Assembly (NCBI GenBank): GCA_031976175.1
Contig: DALYLR010000008.1
Location: forward strand, 43,361 to 107,360
Direction: 5' to 3'
DNA length: 64,000 nt
From: DMER01 sp003451645
GTDB taxonomy: Bacteria; Pseudomonadota; Alphaproteobacteria; Micropepsales; Micropepsaceae
Shown: one piece after another, positions 44,282 through 52,346 of the stretch
Numbering within the stretch: position 1 is the stretch's first letter
Layout of the letters: every line of letters starts with the position of its first letter
Notes under the pieces: generated by a model
Told to the model about the DNA's origin: nothing
The model's database searches: none
What the model saw: only the letters and a program-made list of their open reading frames with translations
Program-made: the position numbers and the translations under genes

Positions 44282-44734
44282 TTATCCGTAGACGAGGCTA
44301 ATCGTCTCGGCAATGCAGGCGGGTTTGTCCTGGCCCTCGATCTCGATCGTGAACTCATTGATCAGTTGCATGCCGCCGCTTTTTGGTTCCGCTGACAGGA
44401 GCTTTTGGCGCGCCCGCACGCGCGAGCCGACGGGCACCATGTTCAGGAAGCGGATCTTATTGGAGCCGTAGTTGATGCCCATCGAGACGCCTTCCATTTT
44501 CATGATCTGCGCGCCGAGCCAAGGCACAAGAGACAGGGTAAGATAGCCGTGGGCGATTGTTCCCTTTGTGGGCAGTTCGCGCTTTGCACGCTCCACATCG
44601 ATGTGGATCCACTGATGATCACCGGTCGCATCCGCGAATTTGTTCACGCGGTCCTGATCGATGGTGACCCAATCCGACATGCCGATCTCTTGGCCAGCGT
44701 GGCTCGCAATATCTTTGAAGTGGATGGTTTTCAT
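44282..44734 (-). CDS. MaoC-like (R)-specific enoyl-CoA hydratase
   Basis: 150-residue hot-dog-fold protein of the MaoC family. The hydratase signature ADATGDHQWIHIDVERAKRE carries the catalytic Asp/His pair, followed by IAHGYLTLSLVPWL. Members hydrate enoyl-CoA in fatty-acid oxidation or polyhydroxyalkanoate supply. Two acyl-CoA ligases and a crotonase lie in the same window. It is followed upstream on the same strand by the ChaC-like gene (28 bp gap). Confidence 0.88.
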   Translation of the reverse strand: MKTIHFKDIASHAGQEIGMSDWVTIDQDRVNKFADATGDHQWIHIDVERAKRELPTKGTIAHGYLTLSLVPWLGAQIMKMEGVSMGINYGSNKIRFLNMVPVGSRVRARQKLLSAEPKSGGMQLINEFTIEIEGQDKPACIAETISLVYG

Positions 44735-44762
44735 CGGGGTATCCTTCCTGTTTGTGTTGGAT

Positions 44763-45509
44763 TCAAGGTTCGCCGGCGCAGATCTCGCGCACGCGCCGGG
44801 CCAGTTGCGTGATCATGGGATCGGCGATGTTATGCTCTGCCATTATCGCCTCGCATTTGTAGAGGTAGTCGCGATTGGTGCCCAAGGCGCCCTCGGCTAA
44901 GGCAACGCGCTGGGCAATAGTTTCAAAGGGCAAATTGGCCTCGACACGGGGGTGGCCGGCGTTGGCAACGAAGACCAAACCGCGCTGACTGCGGCGATCA
45001 GCAAAGCGCATCTCCTGCCACACAGGCCGGTAGGCGCCCGATAGCATTTCGCGCAGCCAGAGCACCTGTGTTTCGCTATCGACCTTGTCAGCCGGGATAC
45101 GATGCGCAAGGCCGGTGCAGCCCTGGCCTTCGAGCAGCACCAGCATGAGGCCGGGACGATCGGGCGTGCCGCGCCCAAAGGCCAAGGTCAGGGCAAAGGC
45201 ACGGGAGAAGCCATCGATACTGGCACGCTCGGCCCCCAGGGTCTCAACGGCCGGGTTCCACATGAGGGAGCCATAGCCAAAGAGCCAGAGGTCCTCTCCC
45301 GGCACATGATCCGTCAAAAAGGCTTGCCGGCTGGCCTCGCGCTCCTCCGGCGACAAGAAGCTGACTGTGTGGCCTTGCGCGGCCATGAAGGCGCGATAGG
45401 CGTCGATGCGCTCGGGCGTAAAATCTTCCCGGCGGAGGTCGCCGCCCGAGCGGGAAGCGATGTCTTTCTGCAAATTTGAGAGGGCGTTGTCGGTCACTGG
45501 GTTATCCAT
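44763..45509 (-). CDS. gamma-glutamylcyclotransferase, ChaC-like
   Basis: 248 residues from the ATG at 45509; the open frame reaches 45611 but the extension lacks similarity. The ChaC core starts at LWLFGYGSLMWNPAVE, the glutamyl-binding YGSL motif, followed by ALTLAFGRGTPDRPGLMLVL. The ChaC family degrades glutathione to 5-oxoproline and Cys-Gly, or cyclises other gamma-glutamyl amines. An N-terminal extension of about 75 residues (TDNALSNLQKDIASRSGG, later FLSPEEREASRQAFL) precedes the domain, which is common in bacteria. Confidence 0.85.
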   Translation of the reverse strand: MDNPVTDNALSNLQKDIASRSGGDLRREDFTPERIDAYRAFMAAQGHTVSFLSPEEREASRQAFLTDHVPGEDLWLFGYGSLMWNPAVETLGAERASIDGFSRAFALTLAFGRGTPDRPGLMLVLLEGQGCTGLAHRIPADKVDSETQVLWLREMLSGAYRPVWQEMRFADRRSQRGLVFVANAGHPRVEANLPFETIAQRVALAEGALGTNRDYLYKCEAIMAEHNIADPMITQLARRVREICAGEP

Positions 45510-45570
45510 GGCAATCGCGCAATATTGGGGAGCGCGCGGCTGCGGCGCAAGGCCAGATTGAACGCCGCTC

Positions 45571-47109
45571 TCAGATAATCCTGCTAGATTTCGCCCCCCA
45601 ATAACGGTCACGGATGAGGCGCTTGTAGAGCTTGCCCGTTGGCTGGCGCGGCAACTCCCGCTCGAAATCGACCGTGCGCGGACATTTTACAGGCGAGAGG
45701 TTCTGACGGCAAAAGGCGATCAGGTCTTGCGCCAAATCTGGACCCGCATCGGCCCAATCGATGGGTTGCACGACAGCCTTGACCTCTTCGCCGAAATCCT
45801 CGTTGGGAACGCCAATGACCGCCGCGTCGGCGACCTTTGGGTGCGTGATGAGGAGGTTTTCGGTTTCTTGCGGATAGACGTTGACGCCGCCTGAAATGAT
45901 CATGAAGGCCTTACGGTCGGTCAGAAAGAGGAAGCCCTCATCATCCACACGGCCGATGTCGCCAAGGGTTGTCCACCCTTGCGCATTGCGGGTCTCGGCC
46001 GTCTTCTTGGGGTCGTTGTGATATTCAAAGGCCGGACCATTGCCGAAATAGATCATTCCTTCCTGACCCTTTGGCACTTCTTGGCCATCCTCACCCACAA
46101 TATGAAGTTCGCCCAGCAAGGCCTTGCCAACCGTGCCCGGCCGCGCCAGCCAGTCCTTGGAGCTGACATAGCAAAAGCCATTGCCCTCAGTACCTGCATA
46201 ATATTCGTGAATGATGGGGCCCCACCAGCCGATCATCTGCCGCTTGACCTCAACGGGGCAGGGGGCAGCCGCATGGATCGCGCTGCGATGGGAGGTCAGA
46301 TCATACTTCAGACGGGCGGCCTCCGGTAATTTCAGCATACGAACAAACATGGTGGGGACCCATTGGCTCGCCGTGACCCTGTAGCGTTCGATGAACGAGA
46401 GTGCCTGCTCCGCATCAAAATGCTCCATGATGACGGTCGTGCCGCCAAGGCGGTGCATGGCCATGACATAACGAAGGGGGGCGGCGTGGTAGAGCGGAGC
46501 GGGCGAGAGATAGATGTCGTTGCCCGAAATACCGAACAGATGCTGCACCAGGAGGAGCAAGGGGCCCGCCTCCGTGATCGGGGCGCCGGACAGGGGGTGC
46601 CGGACACCCTTGGGCCGGCCCGTCGTGCCGGAGGAGTAGAGCATGTCAGCGCCGGAGGTTTCGTCTGGGACGGGGACTGCGGGCATGGGCTCCAGCGCGT
46701 CATTCCAGGACTGAAATCCGGGGATCGTGCCGCCGGCAACGAAGCAAGAAAGGCCCTCACATTGAGAGGCGGCGGCTTGCGCCAGCGTGGCCAGATTGCC
46801 CGTTGTGAGGAAGAGCTTTGCGCCGCTGTCTTTCAGAATGTAGCTGACCTCACCGGGCGTCAGACGCGTCGAGATACAGGTGTAGTAGAGGCCGCTGCGC
46901 TGAGCGCCCCATGCGGAAGCCAGGAACTCCGGGCAGTTATCCATGCAAAGGGCAATTACATCCCCGGTGCGCAAGCCCAGCGAGCGGAACAGCTGGGCGG
47001 CCTGATTGCTCTGGGCGTCCAATTGGCGATAGGTCACGACAGCGCCGGTCGACCCCATAAAGATGGCGGGTTTGTCGGGGCTTGTTTTGGCGTGAACACT
47101 GGGATGCAT
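45571..47109 (-). CDS. AMP-binding acyl-CoA ligase
   Basis: 512 residues from the ATG at 47109 (GAGAGGAC upstream). Adenylate-forming motifs: DMLYSSGTTGRPKGVRH, YYAGTEGNGFCYVS, GDIGRVDDEGFLFLTDRKAF and the catalytic Lys in PRQPTGKLYKRLIRD. Architecture is the same as the ligase at 18129, and both end in a similar RDxYWG tail, so they are paralogues within one subfamily. Substrate unknown. It lies upstream of the ChaC and MaoC genes on the same strand. Confidence 0.87.
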   Translation of the reverse strand: MHPSVHAKTSPDKPAIFMGSTGAVVTYRQLDAQSNQAAQLFRSLGLRTGDVIALCMDNCPEFLASAWGAQRSGLYYTCISTRLTPGEVSYILKDSGAKLFLTTGNLATLAQAAASQCEGLSCFVAGGTIPGFQSWNDALEPMPAVPVPDETSGADMLYSSGTTGRPKGVRHPLSGAPITEAGPLLLLVQHLFGISGNDIYLSPAPLYHAAPLRYVMAMHRLGGTTVIMEHFDAEQALSFIERYRVTASQWVPTMFVRMLKLPEAARLKYDLTSHRSAIHAAAPCPVEVKRQMIGWWGPIIHEYYAGTEGNGFCYVSSKDWLARPGTVGKALLGELHIVGEDGQEVPKGQEGMIYFGNGPAFEYHNDPKKTAETRNAQGWTTLGDIGRVDDEGFLFLTDRKAFMIISGGVNVYPQETENLLITHPKVADAAVIGVPNEDFGEEVKAVVQPIDWADAGPDLAQDLIAFCRQNLSPVKCPRTVDFERELPRQPTGKLYKRLIRDRYWGAKSSRII

Positions 47110-47247
47110 GGCGGCGTCCTCTCCGGCTTTGGTTTTCGTTGAGCCCAAAGGTAGAAAGCGGCGCGACCGGCGTCCAGGGCTGGCTACATTGCCCAAAAAG
47201 TGAAGATTTTGATTTTTCCCGCGGATGCGCTATGAGTCTGGCCCATT

Positions 47248-48555
47248 ATGCCTCTCTTCGAAATTGCAATCGTCTTGGCCCTGATCGTGTTCAACGGGTC
47301 ATTGGCGATGTCGGAACTGGCGGTGGTCTCGGCCCGCCGTGCCCGCCTCAAGGCGTTGGCAGACGACGGATCCCTTGGCGCGCAGGCTGCGATGAAGCTT
47401 GCGGAAGATCGAGGCCGGTTTCTATCGACCGTGCAAATTGGGATCACCGCCGTAGGGATCATCGCGGGCGCCTTTTCAGGCTCGGCTCTCGGCGCGCGCC
47501 TGTCGGGTGTGTTGATGGAATTGGGTCTGTCAGAGCCTGTCGCTGAACCAGTAGGCTTTGGCGTGGTAATTGCCGCCATCACCTTCATTTCGCTGGTGGT
47601 TGGTGAACTCGTCCCCAAGCAATTGGCCCTGCGCAATGCAGAAGCCATCGCAGTGGTGGTAGCAATCCCGATGACCGTGCTGGCGAGGATCGCTGCCCCC
47701 TTTGTCATGGCGCTCGATGTATGCAGCAGCGCGATCTTGCGCCTCCTCGGACGCGAAGAAGGCAATGACAGCGCAATCACTCAGGAAGAAATCAAGACTC
47801 TGGTCGCTGAAGCCGAACACGCGGGCGTGCTTGAGCCTGAAGAGCGGCGGATGATTTCTGGCGTCCTGCGGCTGGGCCACCGGCCGGTGCGCGCCGTCAT
47901 GACACCGCGCATGGACGTCGATGTGCTGGATTTGAGCATGGGGCCGGACAAGGCGCTCGCCTTTATTGCGGACAGCGGCCACACACGCCTGCCTGTTTCG
48001 GAATCAAAGGACGGCGAGGTGATCGGCATCGTCTATGCCAAGGACTTGCTCAACGCCTATATCCGGGGGGGTGCGGTTGACCCGCGGGAGTTTGTCCGGC
48101 AAGCCCCTACGATCCCCGATACGATGGATGCTCTCGAAGCCGTCACGGTCTTGCGCGAGTCGCCCGTGCATCTTGGGCTGGTGCATGATGAGTACGGGCA
48201 TTTTCAAGGGATCGTCACGACCACCGATATCCTGTCGTCCATTGTCGGCGACTTCAAGACCGACCAAGGGGACGAGGAGCCGGACTCTGTCCAGCGGGAT
48301 GACGGTTCTTGGCTGCTGTCCGGGTCCATGCGCATCGATGCGGCGGTTGAGGTGTTGGGGATCAAGCTCGATCCCGGCCGCGACTACTCGACCGTTGCGG
48401 GGCTTGTGCTGAATTCGATGCAGCGCCTGCCATCAATCGGGGAGAGTTTTGAGGTGTCCGGCTGGCGCTTTGAAGTGGTGGACCTTGACGGACGGCGGGT
48501 TGACAAGGTCCTGGTCAGCCGCCTGACGGCCGCGCACAGGCGCGCGCACGCCTGA
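47248..48555 (+). CDS. CNNM/CorC (HlyC) family membrane protein
   Basis: 435 residues. An N-terminal DUF21 domain with about three or four transmembrane helices (LFEIAIVLALIVFNGSLAMS, IAVVVAIPMTVLARIAAPFV) is followed by a pair of CBS domains (HRPVRAVMTPRMDVDVLDLS at about 211-230 and later VHLGLVHDEYGHFQGIVTTT) and a C-terminal CorC_HlyC domain (residues 345-430). Members of the family move Mg2+ or Co2+ and sense nucleotides through CBS. The old name hemolysin is a misnomer. It is divergent from the ligase at 45571 and 67 bp upstream of the crotonase. Confidence 0.92.
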   Translation: MPLFEIAIVLALIVFNGSLAMSELAVVSARRARLKALADDGSLGAQAAMKLAEDRGRFLSTVQIGITAVGIIAGAFSGSALGARLSGVLMELGLSEPVAEPVGFGVVIAAITFISLVVGELVPKQLALRNAEAIAVVVAIPMTVLARIAAPFVMALDVCSSAILRLLGREEGNDSAITQEEIKTLVAEAEHAGVLEPEERRMISGVLRLGHRPVRAVMTPRMDVDVLDLSMGPDKALAFIADSGHTRLPVSESKDGEVIGIVYAKDLLNAYIRGGAVDPREFVRQAPTIPDTMDALEAVTVLRESPVHLGLVHDEYGHFQGIVTTTDILSSIVGDFKTDQGDEEPDSVQRDDGSWLLSGSMRIDAAVEVLGIKLDPGRDYSTVAGLVLNSMQRLPSIGESFEVSGWRFEVVDLDGRRVDKVLVSRLTAAHRRAHA

Positions 48556-48622
48556 AAATCGCAATTGTCAGGTGATAAGCGCCGGGCCAGAGTATGGGCA
48601 TCCGTCACACAGGAGTTGCCCC

Positions 48623-49522
48623 ATGGCCTATGAGCAAATCGCGACCGCAATCGACAAAGGGGTCATGACACTGACCCTCAACCGCCCGGAAAAGATGAAT
48701 GCCTTTACGGGCACCATGATGAGCGAACTCATCGACGTCTTTGAAAAGGTGAACAAGGATGACGAGGTGCGGGCGGTGGTCGTGACGGGAGCCGGCAAAG
48801 CTTTCTGCGCAGGGGCCGATCTGAGCGCGGGCGCCAAGACCTTCGATTATGATCAGCGTGCGGATCGCCCGGACAAAGCGGGCGCTGGCCGGGGCGGCAA
48901 TATCGACTGGTCGAGCCCAAAGCTGCGCGATGGCGGCGGCATGGTCACCTTGAAGATCTTCGAGTGTTTGAAACCCGTGATCGGCGCGATCAACGGTGCA
49001 GGGGTCGGCATTGGCGCTACGATGCAGCTGCCCATGGATGTGCGCTTGGCGTCCAGTGCCGCGCGGTTTGGCTTTGTGTTTGCGCGCCGGGGCATCGTGC
49101 CGGAGGCTTGCTCCAGCTATTTCCTGCCGCGCCTCGTTGGCATCTCGCGCGCCTTGGAATGGACCATGACGGGCCGCATTTTTGGCGCGGACGAGGCCAA
49201 GGCTGCGGGCCTCGTTCGGGATGTCTATGCGCCTGAGGACCTGTTGCCAGCAGCTTATGGCTTGGCGCGGGAGATCGCGGAGAACACCTCTGCCGTGTCA
49301 ATTGCCCTCACACGCCAAATGCTGTGGCGGATGCTTGGCGCCGACCACCCAATGGAGGCGCACAAGATCGATAGCCGGGGCGTTTATGCGACTGGACAGA
49401 CGCCCGATGCGATCGAAGGTGTCATGTCCTTTCTGGAAAAGCGCGCGCCGCACTTTCCGGGCAAGGTGTCAGCCGATCTCCCGGCGTTCTTCCCCTGGTG
49501 GAGCGAGCGCGGCTATTCCTGA
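48623..49522 (+). CDS. enoyl-CoA hydratase/isomerase (crotonase)
   Basis: 299 residues from the ATG at 48623 (CAGGAG upstream). Crotonase fold: VMTLTLNRPEKMNAFTGTMM, the oxyanion-hole motif FCAGADLSAG at 61-70, GAINGAGVGIGATMQLPMDVRL, and the catalytic Glu region in FARRGIVPEACSSYFLPRLVG. A Gly-rich loop insert (KAGAGRGGNIDW) follows the first oxyanion part. It probably acts in fatty-acid or related acyl-CoA breakdown. Its last 54 bp overlap the end of the convergent MFS gene. Confidence 0.9.
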   Translation: MAYEQIATAIDKGVMTLTLNRPEKMNAFTGTMMSELIDVFEKVNKDDEVRAVVVTGAGKAFCAGADLSAGAKTFDYDQRADRPDKAGAGRGGNIDWSSPKLRDGGGMVTLKIFECLKPVIGAINGAGVGIGATMQLPMDVRLASSAARFGFVFARRGIVPEACSSYFLPRLVGISRALEWTMTGRIFGADEAKAAGLVRDVYAPEDLLPAAYGLAREIAENTSAVSIALTRQMLWRMLGADHPMEAHKIDSRGVYATGQTPDAIEGVMSFLEKRAPHFPGKVSADLPAFFPWWSERGYS

Positions 49523-50806
49523 TCCCGGCTGCGGGGCGGGAGCAGGGTTGGCATGCTCCTCCAGGCGGTGAAAGCGCCAAATGGGGGTGAAGAGGCTGAA
49601 CCCGCCCCACAACAACACGATCCAGATGGGTACGACCAGCAAGGCGTTGAGAATGCCCAGCGCGTGAATGATCAGCCCTAAGAGCAATGCGCCAATGGGG
49701 CTCCCCAGCATTTGCGCCATCTGAAACACCGACAGTACTCGCCCACGTACGAGCGGCGGAGCGGCGGCCTGGATCATTGAGCGGCTCATGACCATGCCCA
49801 CACCAGCCGTCAGGCCCCAGGACAGGATAAGGAGCGCCGTCACCCAAAAAGGCGGACCGAGATGGATGCAGGCAAACACGATGGCACCGTTCAGGAACAA
49901 GATCATCATTGTGCGGCCCTGCTGGTCGATAGGCTTACGCCGCGACAGGTAACCCGTCGACAAAGTCGTGCCGACCATGAAGGCCACAAACAGGATGGCT
50001 TGTTCCAACGATCCGCCGCGATAAACGTCTCGAACCAGCAGCGGCAAACCCACGATGAAGGCCGCATTATTCGCAAGGCTCGCAAGGCTCACCAGGAGGG
50101 TAAGCGTGCGCAGACGCTCATGCGCGGCCACGATTGTCAGACCTTCGCGAATGTCCTTGAGCAACTGACCGATACTGCGGCGTGGCTTGGCCCGAGTGTC
50201 GGCGCGGCTGGGGCCCGCATGGGGCGCTACCCGGGACGTCAGGATGGCCGAGCCGGCCAGCAGCACGATCTGTATGAACAGTAGTGGCAAGAGCCCCGTA
50301 TAGGAGGCCGCTGCCGCGATGGCAAAGCCGGTCATCTGCCCTGCGAACATGGCGGAGGTAGCGGCCGCGACCATCAGCGTAATTGCGGTTCCGGGCGGTG
50401 TCACATCCGCGATCAAACTATCACGGGCAGGCAGGACAAAGGCGCCGATGATTGATGTCACGACCCCGCACAGAACCGCGATCTCAAAGGTAAGGGCGCC
50501 GCTGGCCGTTGCGGCGGCAAGCGCCAGGGCCGGAACGGTCAGCATGAGTTGCAGCCTGGCGAGATAGGACGGCAAATGCTGCCCATCCGCGGTCGCGCCG
50601 CCAAACAGGATCAGCAGCATCGGCACCTGCACCAGCATCTGGCCGAGCCCCACAAGGTCCGCACCCAGATTGAGTTTCTGCGCGAGGATCCAAGGAAACA
50701 GGACACCCATCATGCTGGCGCCCGCAAAGTGACACCATTGTCCGGCAAAGAAGACGCGAGAGGACGTGCGCTGTGTCTCGGGCTGTTGGGCTGCGGCGCC
50801 TGTCAT
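49469..50806 (-). CDS. MFS transporter (second of a coupled pair)
   Basis: 445 residues from the ATG at 50806, which overlaps the stop of the upstream MFS gene as ATGA. Twelve hydrophobic segments are visible, with YLSRRKPIDQQGRTMMIL as the central cytoplasmic loop, matching the MFS_3/enterobactin exporter-like branch. Residues before the ATG in this frame are unlike membrane sequence, which supports the internal start. Its partner (50803) belongs to the same branch and the two are likely a tandem duplication. The substrate is unknown, probably export. It overlaps the crotonase 3' end. Confidence 0.85.
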   Translation of the reverse strand: MTGAAAQQPETQRTSSRVFFAGQWCHFAGASMMGVLFPWILAQKLNLGADLVGLGQMLVQVPMLLILFGGATADGQHLPSYLARLQLMLTVPALALAAATASGALTFEIAVLCGVVTSIIGAFVLPARDSLIADVTPPGTAITLMVAAATSAMFAGQMTGFAIAAAASYTGLLPLLFIQIVLLAGSAILTSRVAPHAGPSRADTRAKPRRSIGQLLKDIREGLTIVAAHERLRTLTLLVSLASLANNAAFIVGLPLLVRDVYRGGSLEQAILFVAFMVGTTLSTGYLSRRKPIDQQGRTMMILFLNGAIVFACIHLGPPFWVTALLILSWGLTAGVGMVMSRSMIQAAAPPLVRGRVLSVFQMAQMLGSPIGALLLGLIIHALGILNALLVVPIWIVLLWGGFSLFTPIWRFHRLEEHANPAPAPQPGSGIAALAPPGEERREIG

Positions 50807-52077
50807 GGCTTGCTCGCGGCGAGGCTTGGCGCGTGCGACAGGTTCCAGAGTTTTGTGCGCAGGACAAGGACTGCGACCACGAAAGCCATCCCAAGCGCCG
50901 CCGTAACCGTGGCGCCGCGCCCGCCAACAGCCTCCACTATAGGGCCAGCAAGGAGCGATCCCAGGGGCAAGCCGCCCGAAAAGCCCATCTGATAGACGGA
51001 CAGAACGCGCGCGCGGCTCGTCGGTGGCGCATCCAACTGCACAATCGTGCGCGTCATGGTCAGGGTTACGCCAGCGCCAAGGCCCCAGACGAAGCTCAAC
51101 GCATAGAACAGCCAAAGCGGACCCGGAACCGAAAGGCCCAGCAAGACCACGCAGCCAACACCGACTGCACAGACGATGAGGCGCCCCTTGCGGGCAATCT
51201 CGCCAAAGGCACCGACCGCCAGGGTCGACAAGATTGTACCGCTCCAGAAGGACACTTGGAGGGACGAAACGCGCTCGACTGTGGCACCGAGATTGGGGTC
51301 ATCGCGCAAGATGATGGGCAGAACCACCATGAAGGAGCCCACGAAGAACACGCCAATCGCGAAGGTCAGGACGGTGATGGGCAGGAGGCTGGGTGAATTT
51401 CTGACCTGCTCGAGGCCTTCGCGGATGCGCACCCACTGGCCACGCAACCCGGCGGCGCTGTTGGTCAGCAGGCTGGGCGCTGGCAGAAGCATGAACGCGG
51501 CGGCGGCGCCTGCGAGCTGCAATCCCGCTTGGATGAGGAGCATCACCTCAAGCCCCGTCTTGTCGGCAAGGCGCGCAAAGGCCATGCCGGCGACCTGGGC
51601 CAGGAACTGGGCGAGCAGGGAAAAGCGGACCGCGCGCTGGATGGCGGCGCCCTCATTGGTGCCCAGAACCCGCGCCAGCATGGCCTCCCGCGCCGGCAGC
51701 ATGAAGGCCGATACGGTGCCCATGAAAAGCCCTGCCAGGATGAGAGGGACAAACGTGAGGGTGCCACTCGCAACAAGCCAAGCCACGAACAAGGGCGGCA
51801 CCACGGCGCCCAGATGCGCCATGACCATCAGACGCCGCGTATCTGAGTGTTCGGCGACGGCACCCCCTAAGAGAAGGAGAAACAGCGCTGGCAGCATGAA
51901 GGATGCCTGGGCCAGAGCGAAGTAAACGCCAGACAGGGCCAAAACCTGGGCCGAGATATAGGTGAAGACGACCGTTTGGATGCCGAACGCACCGAACCAG
52001 GCCGCACTGCCCATTAGGTACAATGGCAATTGAGAGGGCCCGCCGGACAGGCCGGAAGGCTGATTGCTGGGAGACAT
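50803..52077 (-). CDS. MFS transporter (first of a coupled pair)
   Basis: 424 residues from the ATG at 52077; further upstream residues in the frame are not membrane-like. Twelve-helix MFS pattern with the GGAVAEHSDTRRLMVMAHLG cytoplasmic loop and FMLPAREAMLARVLG stretch; the same motif FVLPARDSLIADVTP occurs in the partner at 49469. Branch MFS_3 (enterobactin exporter-like). The two genes are translationally coupled, which suggests that they work as a pair or arose by duplication. No clear Shine-Dalgarno is seen before the chosen start. A perfect inverted repeat lies 76 bp upstream. Confidence 0.85.
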   Translation of the reverse strand: MSPSNQPSGLSGGPSQLPLYLMGSAAWFGAFGIQTVVFTYISAQVLALSGVYFALAQASFMLPALFLLLLGGAVAEHSDTRRLMVMAHLGAVVPPLFVAWLVASGTLTFVPLILAGLFMGTVSAFMLPAREAMLARVLGTNEGAAIQRAVRFSLLAQFLAQVAGMAFARLADKTGLEVMLLIQAGLQLAGAAAAFMLLPAPSLLTNSAAGLRGQWVRIREGLEQVRNSPSLLPITVLTFAIGVFFVGSFMVVLPIILRDDPNLGATVERVSSLQVSFWSGTILSTLAVGAFGEIARKGRLIVCAVGVGCVVLLGLSVPGPLWLFYALSFVWGLGAGVTLTMTRTIVQLDAPPTSRARVLSVYQMGFSGGLPLGSLLAGPIVEAVGGRGATVTAALGMAFVVAVLVLRTKLWNLSHAPSLAASKP

Positions 52078-52152
52078 GAGGACCGCTCTGAGCGCAATAG
52101 GCGAATGACAATGGCCGACTGTGGCTGGAATTGCCCAGCTCAAGCAAGGCCA

Positions 52153-52174
52153 TTGCGTGATGAGCCTCACGCAA
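52153..52174. promoter_or_regulatory. perfect 8-bp-arm inverted repeat in the MFS/antiporter gap
   Basis: TTGCGTGA-TGAGCC-TCACGCAA, perfect 8-bp arms. GGCC boxes flank it on both sides. It lies 76 bp before the MFS start at 52077 and 173 bp before the antiporter start at 52347, so it most likely controls the MFS pair. No regulator gene is adjacent. Confidence 0.5.
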
Positions 52175-52346
52175 GGCCCAAAGGCGCTGGGTGCATTGGT
52201 CACGTTGCGTCACTCAAATCCCCCGCCAGAGCTAGGCAGCAAGGCCGCCCTTTGACTATGGTCTGACGTCTGTGGCTGCCCAGTCGCGCCATGATGCGCC
52301 CATTGAGCCTCTTGCGAGGATTGCTACACGTCAGATAAGGGTCGCT

